Assembly (NCBI GenBank): GCA_021812805.1
Contig: JAKAMQ010000007.1
Coordinates: 1-36,678 of the forward strand
Direction: 5' to 3'
DNA length: 36,678 nt
Source of the DNA: Acidobacteriota bacterium
GTDB taxonomy: Bacteria; Acidobacteriota; Holophagae; Holophagales; Holophagaceae
Shown here: in pieces, positions 6,300 through 15,405 of the stretch
How positions within the stretch are numbered: the first letter of the stretch is position 1
Layout of the letters: the number at the start of each line of letters is the position of its first letter
Translations under genes and position numbers: made by a program
Notes under the pieces: generated by a model
Seen by the model: only the letters and a program-made list of their open reading frames with translations
Databases searched by the model: none
What the model was told of the DNA's origin: nothing

Positions 6300-7601
6300 A
6301 TGAAACGTGCCTTCCTGCTTCCCGTGCTGGCCTGCACCCTGGCGGTGGCCGGAACGCCCCTGACCCTCCCGCAGGCCACGGAAAAGGCCCTGGCGGCCAA
6401 TCCGCGCCTGCGGGCCTCGCAGCTGGAGGCGGCCGCCGCGTCGAGCCGGGCCAAGGCCGCCGTGGGCCGGCACTTCGGGGAGCTGAGCCTGGTGGGTTCC
6501 TACAACCACTACAACACCGAGCGGCCCATCGCGCCCATCTCCCTGGACTACCTGGGGCCCAAGGGCTTCTACGGGCTGCCCTGGGCCGCGAGCCAGTTCC
6601 ACTACGGCATCGCCTGGACGGTGCCCATCCTGGCGTCCGGCCAGATCGTGGAGGGCCAGCGCATGGCCCGCCTCAGCCGGGACGCCGCGGCGGAGCTGGC
6701 GCTCCACACCCGGGCGGAGATCCGCTACAACGTTCGGGCCACCTACCGGCAGGCCCTGGCGCTCCACCATGCCCACGCGGCCCTGGAGAGCCTGGTGGCC
6801 GCCCTGGAGAAGGATGCGGCCGACGCGGATCTGAAGGTGAAGGTGGGGGCCTGGGCCTCCGTGGATGGGGCGAAGGTGCACTTCGCCCTGGAAGCGGCCA
6901 GGGCCCAGCGGGCGGGCGTGGCGGCCCAGGAGGAGGGCGCCCAGGCGTTGCTGGCGGCCCTCATGGGGGATCCACCGCCCCAGGAGGGGTATGACCTCCA
7001 GGACATCCCCGAGGCGCCGGCGCTGCCCACCCTCGATGCAGCGGCGCTCACGGATCGGGCCCTGGCGGATCGCATGGACCTGAAGGCCGCACGGACGAGC
7101 ACGCAGGTCTTCGAGCGCAAGAAGGCCCTGGGTGTGGAGGCCTACCTGCCCCAGGTGGGGATCACGGGCATGGCCCTCAAGAACAATGGCCCGAACCTGC
7201 CGACCTACAACACCAACGAGGTGAGCCTGAACCTGAAGTGGACGCTGTTCTCGGGGCGCCAGCGTCTCCAGAACCTCCACGCGGCCCAGGCGGAACTGCT
7301 GGAGGCGCGGGAGCGGGAGCAGGGGAAGACCCTGGAAGTGCGTAGCCAGGTGGTGGAAGCCGTGCAGCGGGTGAAGGCCGCCGAAGCCCAGTGGGCCGCG
7401 GGCCAGGCTCAGCGGACCCTGGGCGCAGAGGTGGCCCGCATCGAGCACCTGAAGCTGGAGCAGGGCGCCGGCCGGATGGAGGACTACCTGGCGGGCCGGA
7501 CCCAGGAACTGCAGGGCGTCACCGGCTACTGGCAGGGGCTCTACGCCCTGCAGAGCGCCGTCGAGTATCTGGATTTCGTGGAAGGAGCCAACCATGAGTA
7601 A
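6300..7601 (+). CDS. TolC-family outer-membrane efflux protein
   Basis: A 433-residue outer-membrane channel of a tripartite efflux pump. The start is ATG 6300, with GAGGAG upstream; the 784-residue ORF in the track merely extends backwards through the regulator in another frame. A signal peptide (MKRAFLLPVLACTLAVAG) precedes TLPQATEKALAANPRLRASQLEAAAA, the first helical repeat of the TolC fold. The second repeat begins near AALTDRALADRMDLKAA. Long Ala/Gln/Glu-rich helices and the two short beta segments (SLVGSYNHY and VSLNLKWTLFSG) complete the usual pattern. The stop overlaps the next start by 8 nt (ATGAGTAA), so it is co-translated with the adaptor. The substrate cannot be told from sequence. 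Confidence 0.9.
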   Translation: MKRAFLLPVLACTLAVAGTPLTLPQATEKALAANPRLRASQLEAAAASSRAKAAVGRHFGELSLVGSYNHYNTERPIAPISLDYLGPKGFYGLPWAASQFHYGIAWTVPILASGQIVEGQRMARLSRDAAAELALHTRAEIRYNVRATYRQALALHHAHAALESLVAALEKDAADADLKVKVGAWASVDGAKVHFALEAARAQRAGVAAQEEGAQALLAALMGDPPPQEGYDLQDIPEAPALPTLDAAALTDRALADRMDLKAARTSTQVFERKKALGVEAYLPQVGITGMALKNNGPNLPTYNTNEVSLNLKWTLFSGRQRLQNLHAAQAELLEAREREQGKTLEVRSQVVEAVQRVKAAEAQWAAGQAQRTLGAEVARIEHLKLEQGAGRMEDYLAGRTQELQGVTGYWQGLYALQSAVEYLDFVEGANHE

Positions 7602-8685
7602 GCGCAGCCTCGCCCTCGTCATCGCCCTGGTGATCCTGGGGGGCATGGCCGCGGCCATCGCCGCCCGGAAGCGGGCCATCGCCCGCATGCCTCCGCCCGC
7701 CGAAGCCGCCGTTCCGGTCCGCACCGCCTTCGCCCGGGACGGGCAGGCGGGCGGCTCGCTCACCACGGTCGCCCTGGTGCAAGCCACCACCTCCGCCACC
7801 GTGGCGGCCCAGGTGCCGGGCACGATCCTGGATGTGAAGGTGCAGGAGGGCGATCGCGTCCGGCGGGGCCAGACCCTCGCGATCATTGATCCCCGCACCC
7901 TGGACGACGCGGTGCAGGCCGCCCAGGCGCGGGCCGCGGCGGCCCGGGAGGAGCTCGCCAAGCAGCAGGCCATCCACGACCGGGATGCGGTGCTGTTCAA
8001 GGCGGGCGCCATCAGCCGCCAGGCCTTCGAGATCTCCCAGGCGCAACTGGCCGCCGTGAAGGCCGGCGATGTGGGCGCCGGGCGGGCCCTGGCCTCGGTG
8101 CGCATCCAGCGCGGCTACGCGGCCGTCCCCGCCCCCTACACCGGCGTCATCACCCAGAAGCTGGTGAACCCCGGCGATCTCGCCACCCCCGGCAAACCCC
8201 TCTTCGCCATGGATGTGCCCGGCCCCGTGAAGCTCATCAGCAAGCTGAGCCAGGACAGCCTGGCCACCCTCACGGCGGGCCAGGACGTCGTGTTCCGAAC
8301 CGGACCCCAGGCCCTCACCTTCAAGACCAGCCTCATCCACCCCGCGCTGGATCTGGCGCACCTGGGCACCGTGGAGACGGACCTCAAGACGGCGCCCTTC
8401 GACCTGCCCGCCGGAGCCACGGTCCAGGCCGAGTACCGCACGAAGCCCGTGCAGGGTGTGGTGGTGCCCGCCTCCGCCCTGCTGGAGGGACTCGACCAGA
8501 CCCTGGTGGTGAAGGTCGTGGACGGCAAGGCCGCGCCCGTGCCCGTGACGGTGCTGCTCCGGGGCGAAGCCACGGCGGCGGTGGCCGGGATCTCCGCCGG
8601 TGACCAGGTGGTGCTGGGGCTTCCGAGCGAACTGATGGCCCTCACCGCCGGCACGCGCCTGCAGCCCGTGGGAGGCGCGCGATGA
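7594..8685 (+). CDS. RND efflux periplasmic adaptor (membrane fusion protein)
   Basis: A 363-residue HlyD/AcrA-type adaptor that links the inner-membrane RND pump to the TolC channel. It has one N-terminal membrane anchor (ALVIALVILGGMAAAIAA). Next comes a biotinyl-lipoyl-like half (VAAQVPGTILDVKVQEGDRVRRGQTLAIID), a short alpha-helical hairpin (about residues 105-160), the second lipoyl half (YAAVPAPYTGVITQKLVNPGDLATPGKPLFAM), and beta-barrel and membrane-proximal domains. The ribosome binding site GGAAGGAG is inside the tolC end. Its stop overlaps the RND start (ATGA). No metal-binding His/Met insertions are seen, which argues weakly against a dedicated heavy-metal pump. Confidence 0.92.
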   Translation: MSKRSLALVIALVILGGMAAAIAARKRAIARMPPPAEAAVPVRTAFARDGQAGGSLTTVALVQATTSATVAAQVPGTILDVKVQEGDRVRRGQTLAIIDPRTLDDAVQAAQARAAAAREELAKQQAIHDRDAVLFKAGAISRQAFEISQAQLAAVKAGDVGAGRALASVRIQRGYAAVPAPYTGVITQKLVNPGDLATPGKPLFAMDVPGPVKLISKLSQDSLATLTAGQDVVFRTGPQALTFKTSLIHPALDLAHLGTVETDLKTAPFDLPAGATVQAEYRTKPVQGVVVPASALLEGLDQTLVVKVVDGKAAPVPVTVLLRGEATAAVAGISAGDQVVLGLPSELMALTAGTRLQPVGGAR

Positions 8686-11600
8686 ACTTCGTCCGAGGCT
8701 ATGTCAAGCGGCCGCACCTGCTGCTGTCGCTGGTCTTCCTGCTCGCGGTGGTGGGGCTGGTGGGCTTCTTCAAGATGCCCGTCAACCTCTTCCCCGACAG
8801 CGAGCGCCCCCAGATCGCCGTGGTCACGGTGTGGCCCGGCGCGTCCGCGGACGATGTCGCCAACGATGTCAGCCGCGTCATCGAGAAGGAACTGAAGACC
8901 ATCGAGCTGACCCGGCGGGTGACCTCCACCTCCAACGACGAGGTGTCGGTGGTGATGGCGGAGTTCAACTACCGCAAGGGATTGGACTCGGCCGCCACGG
9001 ATGTGTCCAACGCCCTGAACACGATCCGCGCCCAGCTCCCGCCCGATATCCGGCCCTTCCAGGTCTTCAAGGTGTCCTCGGCCACCCCTGCCGTGCTCAC
9101 CCTCGCCGTGGCACCCAAGCCGGGTTCCAACCTGGATCTGGCCATGGTGCGCCGCCTGGCGGACAACCCCATCAAGGAAGCCCTGCTGCGGCTTCCGGAT
9201 GTGTCCAATGTGGAGGTGTTCGGCGGCTACCAGAGTGTGCTGCGGGTGGATCTGGACCCCAATGCGCTAGAGGCCCATCACCTGACCGCGGGCCAGGTGG
9301 CCCTGGCGCTGAACGCGTGGAACCGCAACACCCCCGAGGGCCTGGTGCTCTCCAGGGAAGGCCAGATTCTCCTGAAGAACCAGGGCGAGTTCGTCCGGCC
9401 CGAGGAGGCCGGGAAGGTCGTCGTGAGCCAGGGGCCCGGGGCCCCGGTGTACCTGAAGGACGTGGCCAAGGTCCGCATGGATGTCCAGGAGCGCCTGTCG
9501 GCCTTCCACGGCAACGGCAAGCCCGCCATCGGCATCAACATCCAACGGTCCAACTCCGGCTTCGCCCTGCCCACCATCGAGAGCGTCACCAAGGCCCTGC
9601 CGGGCCTGGAGCGGCAGTACCCGGGCCTCTCCTTCAGCATCGCGGACAACCAGGGGGAGCTGATCCACGCCAGCGTGTCGAACATGGTGGACGCCCTGCG
9701 CGACGCCATCCTCATGACCGTCGTCATCATCTTCCTGTTCCTGGCGGATATGCGCGGCATGCTGCTGGCCGGCATCTCGATCCCCTTCACGTACCTGATC
9801 ACCTTCGCGTTCATGTGGATCTTCGGATTCCAGTTCGACATGGTGACGCTGACGGGCGTGATCCTGGGCGTGGGCATGCTGCTGGACGATGCCATCGTGG
9901 TGCTGGAGAACATCGAACGGCACTACCACAAGCTGGGCCAGCCGCTGGAGGAAGCCACCATCGGCGGCACCGAGGAGGTGATGCTGGCCATCCTCTCCGG
10001 CACCTACGCCACGGTGGCGGTGTTGGTGCCCATCATCTGGATCGGCGGGTTCGTGCAGACGGTGCTGCGGCCACTCAGCCTCACGCTCACCATCGCGCTG
10101 CTGGCCTCCTACGTGGTGTCCGTCACGATCATCCCCATCTTCGCGCCCTTCATCCTCCGCCTCGGCGGACGCCAGGAACGCCGGGGCTGGGAGCTGAAGC
10201 TGGACCACTTCGTCACGGGCCGGGTGCTCCATCCCATCCAGGAATTCTTCGTCCGTACCCTGAGGTTCGCCCTGCGCCACAAGGCGCTGTTCCTCATGCC
10301 CGCGATGATGATGCTCATGCTGGCCGGCCGCGTGGTCATGCCCCTGGTGGGCCGCGACCTCATGCCGCCCATGGATACCGGCATCTTCCGCGTCACCTTC
10401 GAGACCTATCCCAACACCTCCATGCCCCAGACAGAAGCTACGCTCACCCGGGTGGAGCAGGCCATCTGGAAGCTGCCCGAGGTGACGATGACCTCCTCCA
10501 CCCTAGGCTCCGAGCCCGGCATCCTCTCCTTTGGATCGGGCCGCAATCCCCAGCAGGCCTTCATCACCGTCCACCTGGTGGACCGGTTCCACCGCAAGGC
10601 CACCCTCTGGGACATCGAGCAGAAGGTGCTCCGCGCGATGCAGGCCATGCCCGGGTTGCGCTATCCAGCGGCCTTCGACTATGGCGCCACGCCCCTCTCC
10701 ACCATCCGTTCCACGGTGGATCTGATGATCTCCGGGCCGGATCCGAAGGTGCTGGACGGCCTCCGCCAGCAGGTGCAGGCCCGGCTGGAGACGGTGGGCG
10801 GCCTCACAGCCGTGGTGCCCACCTGGACCCTGGATCGCACCGAGTACCGGTTCATGCCGGACCGGGACCGCCTGGCCATCTACGGTCTCACGGCGGACCA
10901 GGTCAGCGCCCAGATCAGCGGCCAGGTGAAGGGCCTGCCCGCGTCGCTGTTCCGCGTTCCCGGGCAGGATTCCTTCGCCGTGTGGGTGCAGGCCGAAGGC
11001 GCCCGACGCAAGAGCGACCTCGACCTGGCCACGCTGCCGGTGATGACGCCGCGAGGCCCCGTGCCCCTCTCCGCCCTGGGCCGCATCGAGCCGGCGGCAG
11101 TGCCCACCCTGCACACGCGCCAGAACCTCCAGAACACGGTGGATGTGCTGGGCTACCGCTCCACGGGCGCCGTCACCCACATTGAGGCCAATGTCCAGAA
11201 GGCCCTCGAGGGGCTGAAGCTGCCGCCGGGCTACACCCTCACCGAGGAAGGGGAGATGAAGACCATGACCGAGGCCTTCTCGTCCCTGATGTCAGCCCTG
11301 GTGTTGGGTCTGGTGCTGCTCTACTTCAGCCTGGTCCCGGCCTTCAAATCCTGGATCCATCCCCTCACCATCATGGTGGCCATCCCCCTGGGCATCATCG
11401 GGGCCATTTGGTCCATGCTGCTGGCCGGGAAACACAGCTGCATGCCGGGCTTCATGGGCATGATCCTGCTGGCGGGCATCGTGGTGAAGAACAGCATCCT
11501 GTTGCTGGACTTCATCGAGGAGGCCCGCGCGAAGGGGATGGGGCTGGAGGAGGCTTTGGTCGAGTCCGTCCGGACCCGCACCCGGCCCATCCTCATGACC

Positions 11601-11819
11601 GCCGTGGGCACCGCCGTGGGCATGCTGCCCATCGCCCTGGAATGGGCCATCGGCCTGGAGCGCCTCTCGCCCCTGGCCGTGGTGGCCATCGGCGGGCTGA
11701 TGGTGTCCACCCTCCTGACGCTGATCTACGTGCCCATGTTCTACGAGCTGTTCGACGGTCTGGCCGCCCGGTTCCGTCGCCCCAAACCCGACGCAGGCCC
11801 CGCCCAGGGCGAAGCCTGA
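8682..11819 (+). CDS. RND family efflux transporter permease (AcrB/HAE1-like)
   Basis: A 1045-residue inner-membrane proton-driven pump with the standard twelve-helix, two-repeat layout and two large periplasmic loops. TM1 is in PHLLLSLVFLLAVVGLVGFF, followed by the FPDSERPQIAVVTVWPGAS porter-domain start. TM4 contains the proton-relay pair Asp402-Asp403 (GVGMLLDDAIVVLENIERH), and TM10 has the partner Lys936 (AGIVVKNSILLLDFIEEA). These match AcrB D407/D408/K940. Start ATG 8682 overlaps the adaptor stop by 4 nt. It completes the tolC-adaptor-pump set encoded upstream. The substrate is unknown; the subfamily looks like multidrug/solvent pumps rather than CusA-type metal pumps. Confidence 0.95.
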   Translation: MNFVRGYVKRPHLLLSLVFLLAVVGLVGFFKMPVNLFPDSERPQIAVVTVWPGASADDVANDVSRVIEKELKTIELTRRVTSTSNDEVSVVMAEFNYRKGLDSAATDVSNALNTIRAQLPPDIRPFQVFKVSSATPAVLTLAVAPKPGSNLDLAMVRRLADNPIKEALLRLPDVSNVEVFGGYQSVLRVDLDPNALEAHHLTAGQVALALNAWNRNTPEGLVLSREGQILLKNQGEFVRPEEAGKVVVSQGPGAPVYLKDVAKVRMDVQERLSAFHGNGKPAIGINIQRSNSGFALPTIESVTKALPGLERQYPGLSFSIADNQGELIHASVSNMVDALRDAILMTVVIIFLFLADMRGMLLAGISIPFTYLITFAFMWIFGFQFDMVTLTGVILGVGMLLDDAIVVLENIERHYHKLGQPLEEATIGGTEEVMLAILSGTYATVAVLVPIIWIGGFVQTVLRPLSLTLTIALLASYVVSVTIIPIFAPFILRLGGRQERRGWELKLDHFVTGRVLHPIQEFFVRTLRFALRHKALFLMPAMMMLMLAGRVVMPLVGRDLMPPMDTGIFRVTFETYPNTSMPQTEATLTRVEQAIWKLPEVTMTSSTLGSEPGILSFGSGRNPQQAFITVHLVDRFHRKATLWDIEQKVLRAMQAMPGLRYPAAFDYGATPLSTIRSTVDLMISGPDPKVLDGLRQQVQARLETVGGLTAVVPTWTLDRTEYRFMPDRDRLAIYGLTADQVSAQISGQVKGLPASLFRVPGQDSFAVWVQAEGARRKSDLDLATLPVMTPRGPVPLSALGRIEPAAVPTLHTRQNLQNTVDVLGYRSTGAVTHIEANVQKALEGLKLPPGYTLTEEGEMKTMTEAFSSLMSALVLGLVLLYFSLVPAFKSWIHPLTIMVAIPLGIIGAIWSMLLAGKHSCMPGFMGMILLAGIVVKNSILLLDFIEEARAKGMGLEEALVESVRTRTRPILMTAVGTAVGMLPIALEWAIGLERLSPLAVVAIGGLMVSTLLTLIYVPMFYELFDGLAARFRRPKPDAGPAQGEA

Positions 11820-11831
11820 AGGAGGTGTCTC

Positions 11832-12467
11832 ATGGCTTCCTCGGACCTGGATTCCTGGCACGGGATTCCGCGCCAGGAGATCCCCTGGTTCCCCACGGTG
11901 GATGCCCAGGCCTGCATCGGTTGCGAGTTGTGCTACGTCACCTGCGGCCGGGGGGTCTATGAGCTGAAGGAACGGAAGGCGTTCGCCGCCCAGCCCTACG
12001 CCTGCATGGTGGGATGTTCCACCTGCGCCAGGGTGTGTCCCACGGAGGCCATCCGCTTTCCCGATGGGGACGTGGTGCGCCGGGTGGAGCGGGAACACAA
12101 GATCCTCCAGATCGTACGGGAGGAAGCCAAGGCAAAGCGGACCCGGCAGGAGGCCCAGAGGGCCCGGGCCTCAGCGGAAGAGGCCCTCGGCCGCCTCACC
12201 TGCCGTACCCGCCTGGAGATCGCCGGGGCCTTCGGGAGCAAGCACTTCCTTCGGCAGCTCCAGGATCTCATCGCCGACTTCCCGGTGGATCTGGTGAACC
12301 TGGAACTCCGCGTGCCCACCGTCAGGGGGCTGGCGGAGCGGGTTCCTGCCTTCATGCGCTTCGAGGTGGTCTCCACGGGGCAGGCGGACATCCATGCCTT
12401 CCTGCCCCTGCTCCGCGATCTGGCCCGTCGCAACGGGTTCGTCCTGGTCCACGAGGTGGGCCTGTAG
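11832..12467 (+). CDS. ferredoxin-like protein with two 4Fe-4S clusters and an extra C-terminal domain
   Basis: A 211-residue cytosolic iron-sulfur protein. Cluster motif one is CIGCELCYVTC (Cys28, 31, 34, 38), followed at a distance by a proline-less GRGVYE; motif two is CMVGCSTCARVCP (Cys58, 62, 65, 69), with a CxxxC spacing at its first step. Residues of about 75-125 are highly charged and probably form a long helix (VRREEAKAKRTRQEAQRARA-like). The last 90 residues form an alpha/beta domain that I do not recognise (LEIAGAFGSKHFLRQLQDL ... FVLVHEVGL). The ribosome binding site GAAGGAGG is strong and the gene starts 12 bp after the RND pump, so it belongs to the efflux operon. An electron carrier in a pump operon is odd; redox sensing or an associated reductase reaction is possible, but no partner is in view. 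Confidence 0.8.
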   Translation: MASSDLDSWHGIPRQEIPWFPTVDAQACIGCELCYVTCGRGVYELKERKAFAAQPYACMVGCSTCARVCPTEAIRFPDGDVVRRVEREHKILQIVREEAKAKRTRQEAQRARASAEEALGRLTCRTRLEIAGAFGSKHFLRQLQDLIADFPVDLVNLELRVPTVRGLAERVPAFMRFEVVSTGQADIHAFLPLLRDLARRNGFVLVHEVGL

Positions 12468-12485
12468 CCCCAACTCCTTCACGCC

Positions 12486-15239
12486 TCAGCGGCGGCGCCA
12501 GAGGTCGAAGGGCTGGGTGCCGAAGGCCACCGTGAACTGGCGGTTGGAGGGCAGGGCGCCGTTGGGTCCGCTGCGGCTGCGCCAGCCGTAGGAAGCCTCC
12601 AGGTAGTACTGGCCGATCAGGGTGGTGCGCGCCAGCACCCCGAAGCCCCTGGACTGGTGATAGCCGCCGCTGCGCCAGAGACTGCCGCTGTCCGGGGCGA
12701 CCCGGGCCAGATCGAAGCGGGGTTCCACCTCCAGGATGAGGCCCATCACCGTGGGGAAATGGAAGGGCAGGCCGATCCGCGCCGCCGCGAAATCCGGGGT
12801 CAGGTAGCTGAGCGGCAGGCTCCCCAGCACGAATCCCGGGCCACCGACCGCCCACCAGCGGTCCAGCGGGAGGTGCTGACCCAGGGCGCCCTCCAGATCA
12901 AGATCCAGCCCCACGGACCCTGCCAGTGGCTGGAGCCCGCGTGCCCGCAGGTAGGCCTGGGAGAAGGTGGTGCGCGTCCCCGCATCCGGGAGGGCCTCGC
13001 CGGCGCCGAACCGGCCCCGCAGGAGCAGGCCCCGGGTGGGCAGGGTGTGCTGATCGAAGTTGTCCCAGCCGATGTTCAGGTAGGCGGCGCGCTGGGTCTC
13101 CTGGAGGCCCGGGCCCAGGTAGGACACTTTCCGCTGGGAGACCTCCAGGCGGGCCTTGCCGGTCTGGGCTCCGCCGAACCGCGCATAGCCCCCCAGGCTG
13201 GCTTCCGCGACGGATAACCGGAGGCCCGGATAGACCGCGAGGACATCGCCCGTGGCCAGGGACTGGGTATCGTCCAGACGCTGGTTCCAGGTGGAGAACC
13301 GCCCCTCCAGGACGGTCTCAGGAATTCTTGACAGCGGCTGTCGGATGGACAGGCTTCCCATCTCCTGGAGGCGGTTCCGGGCGCCTTCGAGCTCCAGCTC
13401 GGTGCCGGGCCCGAAGATGTCCCGCCCCAGGTAGCTGAGCCCGATCTGCCCGCCCAACTGGGTCTCGTAGCCCAGGGAGGCGTCCACCCGGTTCCGGAGG
13501 GCGGCCCGGGGCCTGACCTGCACCCGTACCTGCCTGAATCCGTCCAGAGGGAGCACGGTGCACGGCAGGCCTGCCAGGTGGAACCGGTTCTCGGCCAGAT
13601 CGAGGCGTTCCTGGAGGGTGTCGGCCCGCAACGGACGATCCTCCAGGGGGGCCAGCATCCGCTTGACGAGGGTGGGATCCACGGGGTGCCCTTCGGCCGG
13701 GAGCACCCTGACATCGGTGACGACCGGCTCACAGACCTCCACGCGCACCCTTCCCGTGGCGGCGTCGAACCCGGAGCCGCGGACATCCACGAGCGGGTGC
13801 CCTTCCATGACCAGCTGGTAGATGGTCTCGCTGAGTACACGTCCCAGGGTCTCCGGGTTGAAACGGCGGCCGAGGGGCAGACGCGCCGCAAGGCCTGCCT
13901 GGATGCGGGCCCGCCATGGGGCCGGCGCCACGACCTCCTCCGATCGTACGGCCGGGAACAGGCGGAGGTGGATCTTCAGGGAGGAGGGCGGCCCAGGCAG
14001 CACCTCCGCCCAGGCTTCGGAGGCCAGGCCGTGGACGAGCGCCTGCTGGAGGAAGACCAGGACATCCTGCTCGCGGATGTCTTCAGGCGATTTCAACAAG
14101 CGGTCGCGCAGGGCTTCCAGGGACGCCGGGATGGAATCTGGACAGTCCAGGTCCACCTGCCTGACGCCAAGATTCTGCGCATGGCCGAGGGCGGTGAGCA
14201 GTCTCTGGTTGAGCTGGCTGGATTGATGGTCGAAGGCCTCGCGGCCGTCCTCCACCAGCTTGGGGATGAGGCCGCTGTAGTCCAGGAAGGGAATGTCCGG
14301 CTGATCCATCCGCACCAGCAGGTCCGCATGCGCGCGGCTTTCGCGCTGCCGGCGCTCCACCACAAGGTCCAGGCTGCGGGTGGCCACCGAGAAGAAGTTG
14401 TTGGAGGGCTGCCGGGGGAGCGGCGCGCTCGCGTCCACAGCCAGCACCAGGTCCGGATGGAAGGCCGCGCGCGCGGTGTCCACCGGCAGGTTCTCCACCA
14501 GGGCCCCGTCCACGTACTGCTGGCCGCCGATCAGCACGGGCTGGAAGCCGCCGGGAATGGTCATGGACGCCTGCACGGCCCGGGCCAGATCCCCCCGGCC
14601 GAAGACCCGTCCCTCGCCAGTCTCCAGGTTGGTTGCGAGCACCCGGAGGGGGAGCCGCAGATGATCGAAGTCGCCACCCGAGAAGTAGGTGGCCCGGGCC
14701 AGCAGGCCCTGCAGCAGATGCCGCAATTCCCGGCTGCTGCGGAGGCTCTGGGCCACGGTGTAGCCGCTGCGGTCGAATTCCGCGGTGAGGAGGGTGTCGT
14801 TGCGGGCCTCCTGCTCATCGAGGGTGGAGCCCGGCGCGCGCATGAGCGGATTCAGGGCCGCCTGGCCCAGATCCAGCCGCCGGAAGATCTCCTCCATCTC
14901 CGGTCCCGAGAACCCGCTGGCGTAGAGGGCGCCCGCCAGGGCGCCCGCGCTGGTGCCGGTCACATTGGCGATGGGGTAGCCCACCTCTTCGAGCCGCTGG
15001 ATGACCCCGATGTGCGCGATGCCCCTGGCGCCGCCACCGCTGAGCACCAGCGCCACTTTCGGCAGGCCCGGGATATCCACCGTGGGCGCGAAGCGGAACA
15101 GCATGTCCGGGGGGGTGAGGGTCACCTCGATGCGCTTCGGCGCAGGCGAGGCCGCCGCCAAGCTGACCCCCAGCCCCCATGCCAACAGGCCTCGGCGACC
15201 GAGGCGGGCAAGGAGGATGGCGGTGGCTTGGGCGGGCAT
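12486..15239 (-). CDS. patatin-like phospholipase with C-terminal BamA/TamA-type barrel (type Vd autotransporter, PlpD-like)
   Basis: A 917-residue protein with a signal peptide-like N-terminus (RGLLAWGLGVSLAAASPAP). Residues of about 60-330 form a patatin lipase domain with oxyanion loop GGGARG, nucleophile Ser97 in GTSAG, and the catalytic Asp in VDGALVENLP. A POTRA-like segment (about 480-560) and a 16-stranded Omp85/BamA-type barrel follow (LRNRVDASLGYETQLGGQIGLSYLG ... FTVAFGTQPFDL), ending in a C-terminal beta strand. This order defines type Vd secretion, in which the lipase crosses or stays at the outer membrane. The domain between about 330 and 480 is less clear. ATG 15239 has GGAG 8 nt upstream. 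It is convergent with the ferredoxin gene, with an 18-bp gap. The large plus-strand ORF over it is a shadow. Confidence 0.92.
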   Translation of the reverse strand: MPAQATAILLARLGRRGLLAWGLGVSLAAASPAPKRIEVTLTPPDMLFRFAPTVDIPGLPKVALVLSGGGARGIAHIGVIQRLEEVGYPIANVTGTSAGALAGALYASGFSGPEMEEIFRRLDLGQAALNPLMRAPGSTLDEQEARNDTLLTAEFDRSGYTVAQSLRSSRELRHLLQGLLARATYFSGGDFDHLRLPLRVLATNLETGEGRVFGRGDLARAVQASMTIPGGFQPVLIGGQQYVDGALVENLPVDTARAAFHPDLVLAVDASAPLPRQPSNNFFSVATRSLDLVVERRQRESRAHADLLVRMDQPDIPFLDYSGLIPKLVEDGREAFDHQSSQLNQRLLTALGHAQNLGVRQVDLDCPDSIPASLEALRDRLLKSPEDIREQDVLVFLQQALVHGLASEAWAEVLPGPPSSLKIHLRLFPAVRSEEVVAPAPWRARIQAGLAARLPLGRRFNPETLGRVLSETIYQLVMEGHPLVDVRGSGFDAATGRVRVEVCEPVVTDVRVLPAEGHPVDPTLVKRMLAPLEDRPLRADTLQERLDLAENRFHLAGLPCTVLPLDGFRQVRVQVRPRAALRNRVDASLGYETQLGGQIGLSYLGRDIFGPGTELELEGARNRLQEMGSLSIRQPLSRIPETVLEGRFSTWNQRLDDTQSLATGDVLAVYPGLRLSVAEASLGGYARFGGAQTGKARLEVSQRKVSYLGPGLQETQRAAYLNIGWDNFDQHTLPTRGLLLRGRFGAGEALPDAGTRTTFSQAYLRARGLQPLAGSVGLDLDLEGALGQHLPLDRWWAVGGPGFVLGSLPLSYLTPDFAAARIGLPFHFPTVMGLILEVEPRFDLARVAPDSGSLWRSGGYHQSRGFGVLARTTLIGQYYLEASYGWRSRSGPNGALPSNRQFTVAFGTQPFDLWRRR

Positions 15240-15256
15240 GGGACCGACTCCAGTGT

Positions 15257-15270
15257 ACCGGGGCCCCGGT
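15257..15270. promoter_or_regulatory. 14-bp perfect palindrome in divergent intergenic region
   Basis: ACCGGGGCCCCGGT is perfectly self-complementary and sits 18 bp upstream of the patatin start, in the 166-bp region between the patatin gene and the phenylalanine hydroxylase operon. It could be a regulator site. In such GC-rich DNA a chance palindrome is also possible. Confidence 0.25.
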
Positions 15271-15391
15271 GTTCCGCGAGGCCACCGTCACCGCACGCCG
15301 CTCCCGCCGGCATCGGCCCGATCCACGCGCGGCGCCGACGAGACGAAGGGCGTGCCCCGGAGTCCAGATCCCTGGCCCGATCCATTGATGC

Positions 15392-15397
15392 TAAAAT
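15392..15397 (+). promoter_or_regulatory. candidate -10 element of the phenylalanine catabolic operon
   Basis: TAAAAT (5 of 6 to TATAAT) is the only AT-rich hexamer in the 166-bp gap, and no good -35 box lies 16-18 bp upstream. Transcription from it would start about where ATG 15406 lies. That would make the transcript leaderless or favour the downstream TTG 15448 start. Confidence 0.3.
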
Positions 15398-15405
15398 AGA
15401 GTCTA

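Noticed and set aside
5967-8105. 712-residue minus-strand ORF opposite tolC and the adaptor
   Set aside because: Low-complexity shadow frame with no recognisable motif; the plus-strand genes are convincing and overlapping as an operon.
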